A stretch of DNA of 48,733 nucleotides. It comes from Halomonas llamarensis (GTDB lineage Bacteria > Pseudomonadota > Gammaproteobacteria > Pseudomonadales > Halomonadaceae). The notes below the pieces were generated by a model. The model did no database searches and had not been told where the DNA came from. It was given only the letters and a program-made list of their open reading frames with translations. Location: NCBI RefSeq assembly GCF_023555005.1, contig NZ_JAMJPJ010000028.1, forward strand, positions 1 through 48,733, given 5' to 3'. This document shows positions 5,342-13,466 of the stretch, piece by piece. The stretch's first letter is position 1. Every line of letters starts with the position of its first letter. The position numbers were made by a program, and so were the translations under genes.

Positions 5342-5923
5342 ATGGATAAGCAAGAACTGCTAGTTCGTACCGCCTTTAAATTATTTTACACTCGGGGTAT
5401 CCACGCCGTGGGCGTGAACCTAGTGTTGGCAGAGTCCGGCATAGCCAAGAAAACGCTTTATCATCATTTTCCCAGCAAAGCGCATCTAGTAGAGGCAGCG
5501 ATCCGTTATCGTGATCGCAATTACCGAGCTTGGCTTATATCGAGACTGGAACATGTTCCTGCAGGTAAGCCCGCTTTACTGGAACTGTTCAATGCCTTGA
5601 ATGATTGGTTTCACAGCCGGGAGTCAGATATTGACCACTTCAATGGCTGCTTCTTCATCAATGCCAGCGCTGAATTCGGCGACCGAGGCAGTGTCATCCA
5701 TCGGGCCTGCGCCGAGCACAAAGCTGGCATAACAGCATTGATTCGAAAGCATATTGATGAGTTGTCCCTTCCAGAGGGAACAACAGAAGAGATCACAAAA
5801 TTGGTTGTTCTGCTTAAGGAGGGGGCAATCTCAATGGCTCATGTTCAGGGAAATCTCGATGCGGCGTTGGAAGCCAAAGGAATACTGGTGCGCGTTTTAC
5901 AAGATCGCATGGCTAATAGGTAA
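5342..5923 (+). CDS. TetR/AcrR-family transcriptional regulator
   Basis: A 193-residue regulator. The N-terminal HTH is clear: ELLVRTAFKLFYTRGIHAVGVN, then VLAESGIAKKTLYHHFPSKAHLVEAAI. The C-terminal helical ligand-binding part is of the kind with FNGCFFINASAEF. The ligand is unknown. I chose the ATG; a GTG four codons upstream (5330) is possible, and neither has a strong ribosome-binding site. It is divergent from the HPP gene with a palindrome in between, so it probably represses that gene and itself. Confidence 0.9.
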   Translation: MDKQELLVRTAFKLFYTRGIHAVGVNLVLAESGIAKKTLYHHFPSKAHLVEAAIRYRDRNYRAWLISRLEHVPAGKPALLELFNALNDWFHSRESDIDHFNGCFFINASAEFGDRGSVIHRACAEHKAGITALIRKHIDELSLPEGTTEEITKLVVLLKEGAISMAHVQGNLDAALEAKGILVRVLQDRMANR

Positions 5924-6190
5924 GTTCACCACGACGGTTACTGCATTGTGGTTTTGCTTCCATTTCGTCGCCGCGCGTTCTGAGCGGCATTAAATGCCAA
6001 GAGTGACCTATGTCAGAGATAACCAAAACCCCTGAGCCACCATACTTACGCGGTCATTTTCAGTAGTCACTGTACAGATGGAGACAACGGGTACGCGGAA
6101 ATGGCTGATCGAATGGTGGAGTTAGCCGCCCGGACGCCCTAGTCGGATCGGGCGCAGCCTAACATTGGCGTTACGTATTGCAGGAGCAAA
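5924..6190. other. Intergenic with a long hairpin before the tautomerase gene
   Basis: No gene seen. GTTAG-CCGCCCG (6121-6132) can pair with CGGGC-GCAGCCTAAC (6149-6163). The stem has no T-run. It superficially resembles an attC, but the core boxes point inward to outward the wrong way round. A 32-base stretch at 5946-5977 recurs (25 of 32 identical) at 6633-6664, on the far side of the tautomerase gene. Confidence 0.4.
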
Positions 6191-6577
6191 ATGATAGTCA
6201 TCTATGGAATCAAAGAGCATCTCAATCCGGTTAAGGCCCAGCTTTCTGACGTGATTCATGAATGTATGCAGTCGGTTCTCGGTATGCCGGAGGACAAGCG
6301 GGCTCATCGCTTTATCCCTATGGATGCGGATAATTTTTATTATCCCGATGGAAGAAGTCCCGCCTATACGGCCATTGAAATCAACATGATGCAGGGTCGT
6401 ACTGAAGAAACCCAAAAGTCCTTGATCAAAGCGTTATTTCGCAAGATTGAATCAGAGGTGGGTATTTCGCCTGTCGACATTGAGGTAACGATTAAAGAGC
6501 AGCCTGCTCATTGTTGGGGGTTCCGGGGCATGACTGGAGATGAGGCGCGCGACCTCAAATATTCAGTTAATGTGTAA
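6191..6577 (+). CDS. Tautomerase-superfamily protein without N-terminal Pro
   Basis: A 128-residue protein matching the tautomerase group whose members begin MIxIYG and contain HRFxPMDxxNFYYP, IEINMMQGRTEETQKSLI and a C-terminal HCWGFRGMTGDE. These have the 4-oxalocrotonate tautomerase fold. The family's catalytic Pro1 is missing: the protein starts Met-Ile-Val. Either catalysis differs or the protein acts otherwise. AGGAG before the ATG supports the start. It stands alone, flanked by imperfect direct repeats, with no pathway neighbour. Confidence 0.8.
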   Translation: MIVIYGIKEHLNPVKAQLSDVIHECMQSVLGMPEDKRAHRFIPMDADNFYYPDGRSPAYTAIEINMMQGRTEETQKSLIKALFRKIESEVGISPVDIEVTIKEQPAHCWGFRGMTGDEARDLKYSVNV

Positions 6578-6682
6578 TAAGGCGCCGCTTGGCTTCGTGT
6601 TATCCAAGTTAGGTACGGCGGCATCTTTTTTGTTGTGGTTTTGCCTCTATTACAACGCCGCGACGGTCACAACGGAGGTACC

Positions 6683-9040
6683 ATGAGCCAGGTATTGAGC
6701 AAGCAGACATGCGCAGACGATGCTCGCAGTGCTGTTCGCGAGTTCTACCAGGGGGTTATTCAGCCCGATATCGAACTGGTGATCTTCTTCTGTTCCAGCC
6801 ACTACGACTTGGCCGCGCTGGCCGACGAGATGAGTGGTTTATTCGGCGACATACCGGTGGTGGGCTGCACCACGGCGGGTGAAATCGGCCCCATGGGTTA
6901 TCGCGACCACACACTCAGTGGCGTCAGCTTTCCGGCTGGTAGCTGTACAGCGGTGACGGGGCGGCTGGATTCCCTGCAGCAATTCAGCATCTCCCGTGGC
7001 CAAGCCTTCAGCCAATCACTCCTACAACGCCTCGAAGCGCGAACGGCTAGGCCAAGCGGAGGCAACAGCTTCGGTTTCCTTCTCATCGACGGCCTGTCTG
7101 TGCGCGAAGAGCAGGTGGCACGAACGCTGCAGACGGCGCTGGGCGATATCGTGCTGGTGGGCGGCTCGGCCGGTGATGACCTGCGCTTTGCCCAAACCTG
7201 GGTTTACCATGATGGTGCCTTTCACCGCGATAGTGCCGTGCTGGTTCTGCTGAACACGGACTTTGCGTTCCGTCTGTTCAAGACTCAGCACTTCCTCTCA
7301 CTGGAAGAGCGCCTTGTCGTCACTCGGGCCGACGCGGAACAGCGGGTCGTTCATGAGATCAACGGCATGCCCGCCGCCCAGGCCTATGCCGAATTGATCG
7401 GTGTTACGGTGGAAACGCTCGAGCCCGGTCATTTCGCCGCCGCGCCGGTGGTCGTGCTGATTGACGGCACCGATTACGTGCGCTCGATCCAGAAGGCGGG
7501 GCCGGACGGCAGCCTTACATTCTACAGTGCTATTGAAGAAGGGCTTGTTCTGCGCGTGGCCCAAGGGGTAGACCTGGTCTCGGACCTGGAAGCGACGATG
7601 GCGCAACTGGGCGAGGAGCTCGGTCCACCGCAACTGGTGCTTGCCTGCGACTGTATTCTCCGCAACCTGGAGATCACACAGAAGGACAGTAAAACGGCGG
7701 TGGAGGCGGTTTTCAAACGCCACCGTGCGGTTGGTTTCAGTACCTATGGTGAACAGTACGGCGGCGTTCACATGAATCAGACGCTGACAGGCATTGCCAT
7801 CGGCAATTCTCCTCGCAGCGCCACGAGCGGGCCGTCGAATTGCCTGAGCGCGTCCCATCCCCACCGGCAACAGGTATCGCGAGCCGTCGGGCCCCAGTTG
7901 ATGCCGTCGAGGGAAATCGGGGTCGAACGGCTGCAGAAAATGGTTCAGACGCTGATGGACCGTGCCGAGCGCAGCACTAGCGTGCGGGGCTCGGACTTTA
8001 GCCTGTTCCAGACCGCGGTGATGCTGGAAGATCAGGTACGCGCGAGAACCAAGGAGTTGGAGGCGGCACTGAGTGAGAACGAGCAGGTCAATCGAGCCCT
8101 TCAGCTGGCTCAGGAGGGCATGGCGAAGGAGATACACGAGCGGCGGGAGGCCCTTTCGGCCCTTGAACGGGAGAAAGAAGAGCAACAGGCGCTCATCTGT
8201 AAGCTTGAGGAAGCTCATACTCAGCTACTGCAGTCGGAGAAACTTGCGTCCATCGGGCAATTAGCCGCAGGCATTGCCCATGAAATCAACAATCCCATCG
8301 GCTTCGTCAATTCCAACCTCAACACCCTGAGCCAGTACATTGATGACCTACTGCGCTTAATCGATGCCTACGAAGCATTTGAGCCGTCGCTGACGGCGGA
8401 GGCCGCAGGGCAACTCGTGGTCCTCAAAAAGGAACTTGAACTGGATTATCTGCGAGAAGATGTCGGTTCATTGCTCGCCGAATCTATCGATGGTACCGCA
8501 CGAGTACGCCGCATCGTCCAGGACCTGCGTGACTTTTCCCGCACCGGTGCCACCGATTGGCAGTTTGCCGATCTCCACCAGGGGCTCGATAGCACGCTCA
8601 ATGTGGCGGCCAACGAGATCAAGTACAAAGCCACGGTGGTGCGCGAGTACGGTCAGCTGCCCGAGGTAGAATGTCTGCCAGCACAGCTCAATCAGGTTTT
8701 CCTTAACCTGCTGGTCAACGCGGCACAGGCGATTGAAGGGCGCGGCACCATTACCGTTCGAACCAGCTGCGAGGGTGATCAGGTCTGGCTCGCTTTTGCC
8801 GATGATGGCGGGGGCATTCCCGCCGAGCTGAAGTCGCGGATCTTCGATCCTTTCTTCACCACCAAGCCGGTAGGAGAGGGGACCGGTCTCGGTCTGTCGT
8901 TATCTTATGGCATCGTGCAAAAGCACGGCGGCCGCATCGAAGTCGATAGCCGCCCCGATGCGGGTACGACCTTTACCATCTGGCTGCCAATTCGGCGTGT
9001 CTCAGGCGAAAACGCCTCAGCGGTTGAACAGCCACAATAA
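6683..9040 (+). CDS. Soluble sensor histidine kinase with FIST domains
   Basis: A 785-residue protein without membrane helices. Residues about 25-365 form FIST_N and FIST_C, a sensory domain pair proposed to bind small ligands such as amino acids ([13 protein letters not shown] near the start; [12 protein letters not shown] near the end of FIST_C). A coiled coil (about 440-530) leads to the kinase core: H-box [11 protein letters not shown] with phospho-acceptor His533, N-box [26 protein letters not shown] and [12 protein letters not shown]. There is no receiver domain. The ATG was chosen because GGAGGT precedes it; the frame extends 16 codons upstream without such a site. No response regulator is adjacent, so its partner is elsewhere. 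Function unknown beyond signalling. Confidence 0.9.
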   Translation: MSQVLSKQTCADDARSAVREFYQGVIQPDIELVIFFCSSHYDLAALADEMSGLFGDIPVVGCTTAGEIGPMGYRDHTLSGVSFPAGSCTAVTGRLDSLQQFSISRGQAFSQSLLQRLEARTARPSGGNSFGFLLIDGLSVREEQVARTLQTALGDIVLVGGSAGDDLRFAQTWVYHDGAFHRDSAVLVLLNTDFAFRLFKTQHFLSLEERLVVTRADAEQRVVHEINGMPAAQAYAELIGVTVETLEPGHFAAAPVVVLIDGTDYVRSIQKAGPDGSLTFYSAIEEGLVLRVAQGVDLVSDLEATMAQLGEELGPPQLVLACDCILRNLEITQKDSKTAVEAVFKRHRAVGFSTYGEQYGGVHMNQTLTGIAIGNSPRSATSGPSNCLSASHPHRQQVSRAVGPQLMPSREIGVERLQKMVQTLMDRAERSTSVRGSDFSLFQTAVMLEDQVRARTKELEAALSENEQVNRALQLAQEGMAKEIHERREALSALEREKEEQQALICKLEEAHTQLLQSEKLASIGQLAAGIAHEINNPIGFVNSNLNTLSQYIDDLLRLIDAYEAFEPSLTAEAAGQLVVLKKELELDYLREDVGSLLAESIDGTARVRRIVQDLRDFSRTGATDWQFADLHQGLDSTLNVAANEIKYKATVVREYGQLPEVECLPAQLNQVFLNLLVNAAQAIEGRGTITVRTSCEGDQVWLAFADDGGGIPAELKSRIFDPFFTTKPVGEGTGLGLSLSYGIVQKHGGRIEVDSRPDAGTTFTIWLPIRRVSGENASAVEQPQ

Positions 9041-9223
9041 CCTGCTGATGAGTAGGAACGGAAATCCATTATAATTCAAAAGGTTAGGAATAATCCGCGC
9101 TCGTTTTTTTACACAACCACTTTGGCGCAGTTCAAGAGAAGGGCGGAGAGCTATTTGTTGCGGAAGTGCCTAGGATTCTAAGCAACATCCCGCAGGGCCT
9201 CAAGGCGAAGTTGGGGAAAGCGA
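9041..9223. other. Intergenic between the kinase and the minus-strand operon
   Basis: The two transcription units converge here. A run of seven T (around 9105-9111) follows the kinase gene, but no clear stem precedes it. Composition changes from AT-rich on the left to very GC-rich on the right, which may mark the edge of an acquired segment. No gene seen. Confidence 0.4.
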
Positions 9224-10237
9224 TCAGTTGCGGCGGGGCAAGTAGCGCACCGGCAGCACTGGCGCGCTGCGGGACTGCAGACGGTCTTCGCTGGGTGCGC
9301 AGCCGAAGAAGTGACGATAGGTTCGGGAGAAGTGCTCCAGGGAGCCAAAGCCGGCACTCGATGCCACCTGGGCCACGCCGAGGTCCGTCTGCTGCAGCAG
9401 ACGATGGGCGCGGTTGATGCGTAGCCAAAGGTAGTAGCGCTTGGGTGTGACACCCAGTTCGGCCTTGAAGCGACGTTCAAGCTGACGCACAGAGAGGCCA
9501 GCGCCTGTGGCCAGTTCGGCACTGGACAGTGGCGACTCAATGGCCTTACGCATCATCCGGATCACCCGGCGCATCTGGGCTGAGGTTTCTGGCTGCCGTT
9601 CCGGAGCGGCAGCGAGTTGAACGACGTTTCCTGGGCGCCGTCGTCGTTCCAGCAAATGGTTGCTCAGCTCCTCCATCAGCGGCGCCTCCACCCGTTGGGC
9701 TAGCCAAACCAGCATCATATCGAGCACCGCTGTGCCGCCGGCGCAGGTCAGGCGGCCGCCACCTAGGGTGTAGAGCTCGCCCACGGCCTCCACCCGGGGG
9801 TAGAGCTCCTGGAAACCTTCTAGGTTGTCCCAATGCACCGCCGCCCGTTGTTTGTCGAGTAGGCCTGCTGCGGCCAGCACTTCACTGCCCATCTCAATGC
9901 CACCCAGCTCCACCCCGGTGGCGGCGCAATGGCGCAGCCACATAGCTAAGGAGCGGTCGCCGGTGAGCGCTTTGGTCTCGAAGCTGGCCAGTACCAGTAC
10001 GCTGTCTAGTTCAGTGGGAGCGGGCCAGTCGACCGCCACCCCCAAGGGCACGCCGTTGGAGGCCGTCACCGTTGCCTCACCGCCCAGCAATTGCCACTCA
10101 AAGCGCGGTTCCTGGGCCAGCCAGTTGACGATGAACAGTGGGTCCAGCAGTGCCCCCAGGCCGGCGAAGGAAAATTGCGGTAGCAGCAGGATGCCGAGCC
10201 GGTGCGCGGGCGGGGTGGGGACGGGCATTTTGGTCAT
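9224..10237 (-). CDS. GlxA-family AraC-type regulator (GbdR/CdhR-like)
   Basis: A 337-residue regulator with an N-terminal DJ-1/PfpI-like domain (about 12-190; GIEMGSEVLAAAGLLDKQRA, then VHWDNLEGFQELYP) and a C-terminal AraC HTH pair (about 225-320; LSVRQLERRFKAELGVTPKRYY and VAQVASSAGFGSLEHFSRTYRH). The nucleophile Cys of DJ-1 enzymes is absent, as in the ArgR/GbdR/CdhR branch. That branch senses arginine, glycine betaine or carnitine and activates their catabolism. It is the last gene of the operon, 9 bases after the aldolase-fold gene, so it is probably co-transcribed and may form a positive loop. Confidence 0.88.
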   Translation of the reverse strand: MTKMPVPTPPAHRLGILLLPQFSFAGLGALLDPLFIVNWLAQEPRFEWQLLGGEATVTASNGVPLGVAVDWPAPTELDSVLVLASFETKALTGDRSLAMWLRHCAATGVELGGIEMGSEVLAAAGLLDKQRAAVHWDNLEGFQELYPRVEAVGELYTLGGGRLTCAGGTAVLDMMLVWLAQRVEAPLMEELSNHLLERRRRPGNVVQLAAAPERQPETSAQMRRVIRMMRKAIESPLSSAELATGAGLSVRQLERRFKAELGVTPKRYYLWLRINRAHRLLQQTDLGVAQVASSAGFGSLEHFSRTYRHFFGCAPSEDRLQSRSAPVLPVRYLPRRN

Positions 10238-10246
10238 GGTGCGATC

Positions 10247-10981
10247 TCAACTTCGGTAGTCGTCGCCCTCTTTGTCGAGCAGGCGCATCAGCGCCGCGAA
10301 GTGGGCCTGAGGCGCGCCTGCCCGGGCATATTCGTCCCATTGGGCGGCGGTCCTACGCGCCACCTCCGGGCCCACCGGGGCCAGCGGCAGGCCGCTGGCC
10401 CGGGCCACCAAATAGGAGCGACAGGCACGTTCGAAATAATAAAGGTTATCGAAGGCCTTGGCGACATCGGTACCGGTGGCGATCACACCGTGGTTGCCCA
10501 GCAGCAGAATCGGCGCTTCGCCAGCCAGCCGCCCCAGGCGCTCGGCTTCGTCACCGATGCCCATACCGTCGAAGCTGCGGTCGACCCGCACCTGTTCGTA
10601 GAAGCGCATGGCGTTCTGCTCCACCGGCGGCAGCTCGGGGTTGGCCAGGCAGGCCAGGGCGGTCGCGTAGAGCGAATGGGTGTGCAAGATGCAGCCCACT
10701 TTGCGGCCCTGGCGGTGCATGGCGCCGTGGATTGCCCAGGCAGTGGGATCGAGTTCGGCTGGTCGCTCGCCGCCTCGGGCCTCAACCTCCAGTAGGTCGC
10801 TGGCGCGAAGCTCGGCGAAGTGCCGACCCGCGGGGTTGATCAGGAAACGCTCGCCGCCCTCGTCGGTGGCCAGGCTGCAATGGTTGGCGGTGGCCTCGTG
10901 TAGGTCCAGGCGAGCCAGCCAGCGCAGGGCGCAGGCCAGCTGTTCTCGCGCGTTGCCCGGGACTTCGGGGATCTCGCTCAT
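10247..10981 (-). CDS. Class II aldolase/adducin-fold protein
   Basis: A 244-residue protein of the class II (zinc) aldolase/adducin superfamily. Metal ligands are likely the two His of CILHTHSLYA and the His of LLGNHGV; SLATDEGGERFLINPAGRHF is the usual N-terminal strand and Ser region. Family members cleave or epimerise sugar phosphates, or decarboxylate beta-keto or hydroxy acids. Here it may process the carbon skeleton left after oxidation and demethylation; that is inference. Tightly spaced in the operon (15 bases after the aldehyde dehydrogenase gene). Confidence 0.85.
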   Translation of the reverse strand: MSEIPEVPGNAREQLACALRWLARLDLHEATANHCSLATDEGGERFLINPAGRHFAELRASDLLEVEARGGERPAELDPTAWAIHGAMHRQGRKVGCILHTHSLYATALACLANPELPPVEQNAMRFYEQVRVDRSFDGMGIGDEAERLGRLAGEAPILLLGNHGVIATGTDVAKAFDNLYYFERACRSYLVARASGLPLAPVGPEVARRTAAQWDEYARAGAPQAHFAALMRLLDKEGDDYRS

Positions 10982-10996
10982 AGTTGGCTCCTCGGC

Positions 10997-12481
10997 TCAG
11001 TAATGAATCCAGCGGGTCTTTAGCGCCATGTACTTGTGCATGCCAGCCAGCTCGTAGTCACGGCCGATGCCGGATTGCTTCATGCCGCCAAAGGGGGTTT
11101 GGGGGCTCACGGCGTCGACGCCGTTGACCGTGACCGTGCCCGCCTGCAGGACGTCGCACATACGGTGGGCGCGGCTCAGATCGGCGGTCCACAGCGAGGC
11201 GGCCAGGCCGTAGCGGCTGTCGTTGGCCAGCGCCACGCCCTCGGCTTCGTCGGCAAAGCGGCTCACTGCCAGCACCGGGCCGAAGATCTCCTCGCGGAAT
11301 AGGCGGTGCTGGGGGGCGACGCCGGTGAACACCGTGGGGGCGACGAAGAGCTTGCCACCCGCTGCTTCAAGAGGCCCGCCGCCGTGGTGTAGAGTGGCCT
11401 CCTGCCGACCGATGGCCAGGTACTCGCAGACCCTGTCGAACTGGGCGCGACTGACTAGCGGGCCGAGCCGGGTGGCCGGGTCCAGGGGGTCGCCGGGCAC
11501 CAAGGCCTCCAGGTGTTCGTCAAGGGCTGCGAGGAAGGCATCGTGGATGCCGTCCTGAAGCAGTAGACGAGAGTGGGCCGAGCAGACCTGGCCGGCGTGA
11601 GTGAAGACCCCCGCTGCCGCGGCGCTCGCCGCCGCCTCTAGGTCGGGGCAGTCGTCGAAGATAACAAGCGGGCTCTTGCCGCCGCACTCCAGCCACACTG
11701 GTTTCATGTTGGACTCGCCGGCATAGACCAGGAAACGCTTGCCGATCTCGGTGGAGCCGGTGAAGCCCAGGGCGTCCACGTCGCCGTGGCGACCCAGGGC
11801 CTCGCCGGCCAGGTGGCCGTGGCCTGGGACCACATTGAGCACGCCGGTGGGCAGGCCCGCTGCTTCACACAGCTCGGCCAGACGCAAGGCGGATAGCGAC
11901 GATTCCTCGGCGGGCTTGAGCACCAGGCTGTTGCCTGCGGCCAGCGCCGGGGCTAGCTTGACCGAGGCGTTGTGCAACGGATAATTCCAGGGGACCACGG
12001 CGCCCACCACGCCCAGCGGCTCGTGGGTGATGGTGGCCTGAACGCCGCCCGGGGACGGGGCGACTCGGTCGTAGGCCTTGTCTTGTAGCTCGCCGTACCA
12101 GTCGAAGAGCACCGCAGCTTCCTCTGCGTCCTCGAGGGCCTCGGTGATGCACTTGCCGCTCTCCAAGCTGTCGAGCAGGGCCAGCTCCTCGGCGTGGGCG
12201 CGAATCTCGCCAGCGATGGCCAGCATCACGCGTCGGCGCTCGCTGGGCTCGGCCTGGGCCCAGTCGCCGACCACGAAGGCCGTCCGGGCGGTGCTCACGG
12301 CACGATCCACGTCGGTCGCCTCGCAGGCGGTGATGGCGGCGATCGGGTTGCCGGTCATGGGATTGATCGAGTCCAGGGTGGCGCCGCCCGAGGCGGGGCA
12401 GCGTCGGCCGGCGATCCAGGCGCGGCCGTCGGCTACGAGGGTAGCGGCGCGGCGTTTCCAGTCGTCATGGGTCAGGGACAT
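10997..12481 (-). CDS. NAD(P)-dependent aldehyde dehydrogenase (BetB/PuuC-like)
   Basis: A 494-residue ALDH-superfamily enzyme with all key residues visible: VVPWNYPL (Asn of the oxyanion hole), LKPAEESS (cofactor Lys), GFTGSTEIGKR, WLECGGKSP (general-base Glu), AGQVCSAHSR (nucleophile Cys) and EEIFGPVLAV. It resembles betaine-aldehyde and gamma-glutamyl-aminobutyraldehyde dehydrogenases. Next to a choline dehydrogenase-like GMC enzyme it most likely oxidises the resulting aldehyde to the acid. The specific aldehyde is unknown; malic semialdehyde or a trimethylamino-aldehyde are candidates. Confidence 0.9.
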   Translation of the reverse strand: MSLTHDDWKRRAATLVADGRAWIAGRRCPASGGATLDSINPMTGNPIAAITACEATDVDRAVSTARTAFVVGDWAQAEPSERRRVMLAIAGEIRAHAEELALLDSLESGKCITEALEDAEEAAVLFDWYGELQDKAYDRVAPSPGGVQATITHEPLGVVGAVVPWNYPLHNASVKLAPALAAGNSLVLKPAEESSLSALRLAELCEAAGLPTGVLNVVPGHGHLAGEALGRHGDVDALGFTGSTEIGKRFLVYAGESNMKPVWLECGGKSPLVIFDDCPDLEAAASAAAAGVFTHAGQVCSAHSRLLLQDGIHDAFLAALDEHLEALVPGDPLDPATRLGPLVSRAQFDRVCEYLAIGRQEATLHHGGGPLEAAGGKLFVAPTVFTGVAPQHRLFREEIFGPVLAVSRFADEAEGVALANDSRYGLAASLWTADLSRAHRMCDVLQAGTVTVNGVDAVSPQTPFGGMKQSGIGRDYELAGMHKYMALKTRWIHY

Positions 12482-12505
12482 GGGGTCTCCTTGGGGGTTC
12501 GGGTG

Positions 12506-13456
12506 TCAGAGATCGAGTATCAGGCGTGCTCCCGCTGGGCGGGAGACGCAGGCATAAAGGGTGTGGTTGGCGGCCTTCTCGGCGTCGTCTTGGAGGACGT
12601 CGCGGTGGTCCACTGCGCCCTCGATCACGCTGCAGGCGCAGGTGCCGCAGGCGCCTTCGCCGCACAGGGTGGGCGGGGCGATGCCAGCGCGGGCGAGGCC
12701 GTCGAGCAGCGATTCGTCGGCGGCCAGAGTGAGGGTTCGGTTGCTGCGAGCCAGCACGATTTCACACTGGCCGTCACGGGGCGTGGTATCCGCGGTCGCG
12801 CCGCGGAAGCGCTCAAGGTGCAGGCAGCCCACGGGCCAGGCTGCGGCTTCGGTCTCCAGGGCGGCAAGCAGGCCCTCCGGGCCGCAGGCGTATACCCGGG
12901 TGTCGGCGTCCACCTCGCCGATCAGATCGGCCACCTCGGCGCGGCCGTCCCGGTCGGAGACATGCAGGCGCAGCGCGCCCTCGGGAAGCAGGGTGCCGAG
13001 CTCGTCGGCGAAGGCGGCGTCCGCCTCCCGGCGGACCAGATAGTGCACCTCCGGCGTGATGCTCCGGGCGCAAAGCCGCCGGGCCATGGCCACCAGCGGG
13101 GTGATGCCGATGCCGCCGCCGATCAACACCTGGCGACCACCGGCCTCGTCGAGCGGGAAGTGGTCACAAGGCGTCGAGGCGGCCAGTGCAAGCCCTTCCC
13201 GAGCGTTGTCGGCCAGGAAGGCTGAGCCGCCCCGGGAGTTGGGCTCGCGCAGCACGCCCAGACGATAGCGACCGTCAGCCCCGTCGTCGAGAAGCGAATA
13301 GTGGCGAGTAAGCCCGCTGGGCAACTCGAGCTCCAGGTGCGCCCCGGCCGGGGCCGGGGGCAGTGACCCGCCGTCGGCGGCCTCAAGGGTCAACTCGACG
13401 ATGGACGGGGCCAGGCGGCGGTGACGGGTCAGGATCAGCGATAGGCGATCGGACAT
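12506..13456 (-). CDS. Flavin/[2Fe-2S] reductase for the Rieske oxygenase (VanB/CntB type)
   Basis: A 316-residue phthalate-dioxygenase-reductase type protein. An N-terminal flavin domain has RHYSLLDD, the NAD domain has IGGGIGITPLVAMAR and YACGPEGLL, and a C-terminal plant-type ferredoxin has CGEGACGTCACSV followed about 30 residues later by YACVSR (four cluster Cys). This order (FMN-NAD-ferredoxin) is that of VanB and of carnitine monooxygenase reductase CntB. It would pass electrons from NAD(P)H to the Rieske oxygenase encoded five genes upstream in the operon. Confidence 0.9.
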   Translation of the reverse strand: MSDRLSLILTRHRRLAPSIVELTLEAADGGSLPPAPAGAHLELELPSGLTRHYSLLDDGADGRYRLGVLREPNSRGGSAFLADNAREGLALAASTPCDHFPLDEAGGRQVLIGGGIGITPLVAMARRLCARSITPEVHYLVRREADAAFADELGTLLPEGALRLHVSDRDGRAEVADLIGEVDADTRVYACGPEGLLAALETEAAAWPVGCLHLERFRGATADTTPRDGQCEIVLARSNRTLTLAADESLLDGLARAGIAPPTLCGEGACGTCACSVIEGAVDHRDVLQDDAEKAANHTLYACVSRPAGARLILDL

Positions 13457-13466
13457 GGGAGCCTCC

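Noticed and set aside
6121..6163. Hairpin with GTTAG...CTAAC ends as an additional attC
   Set aside because: The core-like boxes are in the wrong order for an attC on either strand, and no L boxes are seen.
7298..8218. A 306-residue minus-strand frame
   Set aside because: It is antisense to the FIST histidine kinase, whose motifs are clear; composition is His/Arg-rich with no family match.
12194..13225. A 343-residue plus-strand open frame in the Rieske operon (and others such as 10202-10795 and 14712-15410)
   Set aside because: Long antisense frames are expected in about 70% GC DNA. They are Gly/Ala/Arg-rich, have no domain, and lie over well-supported minus-strand genes.
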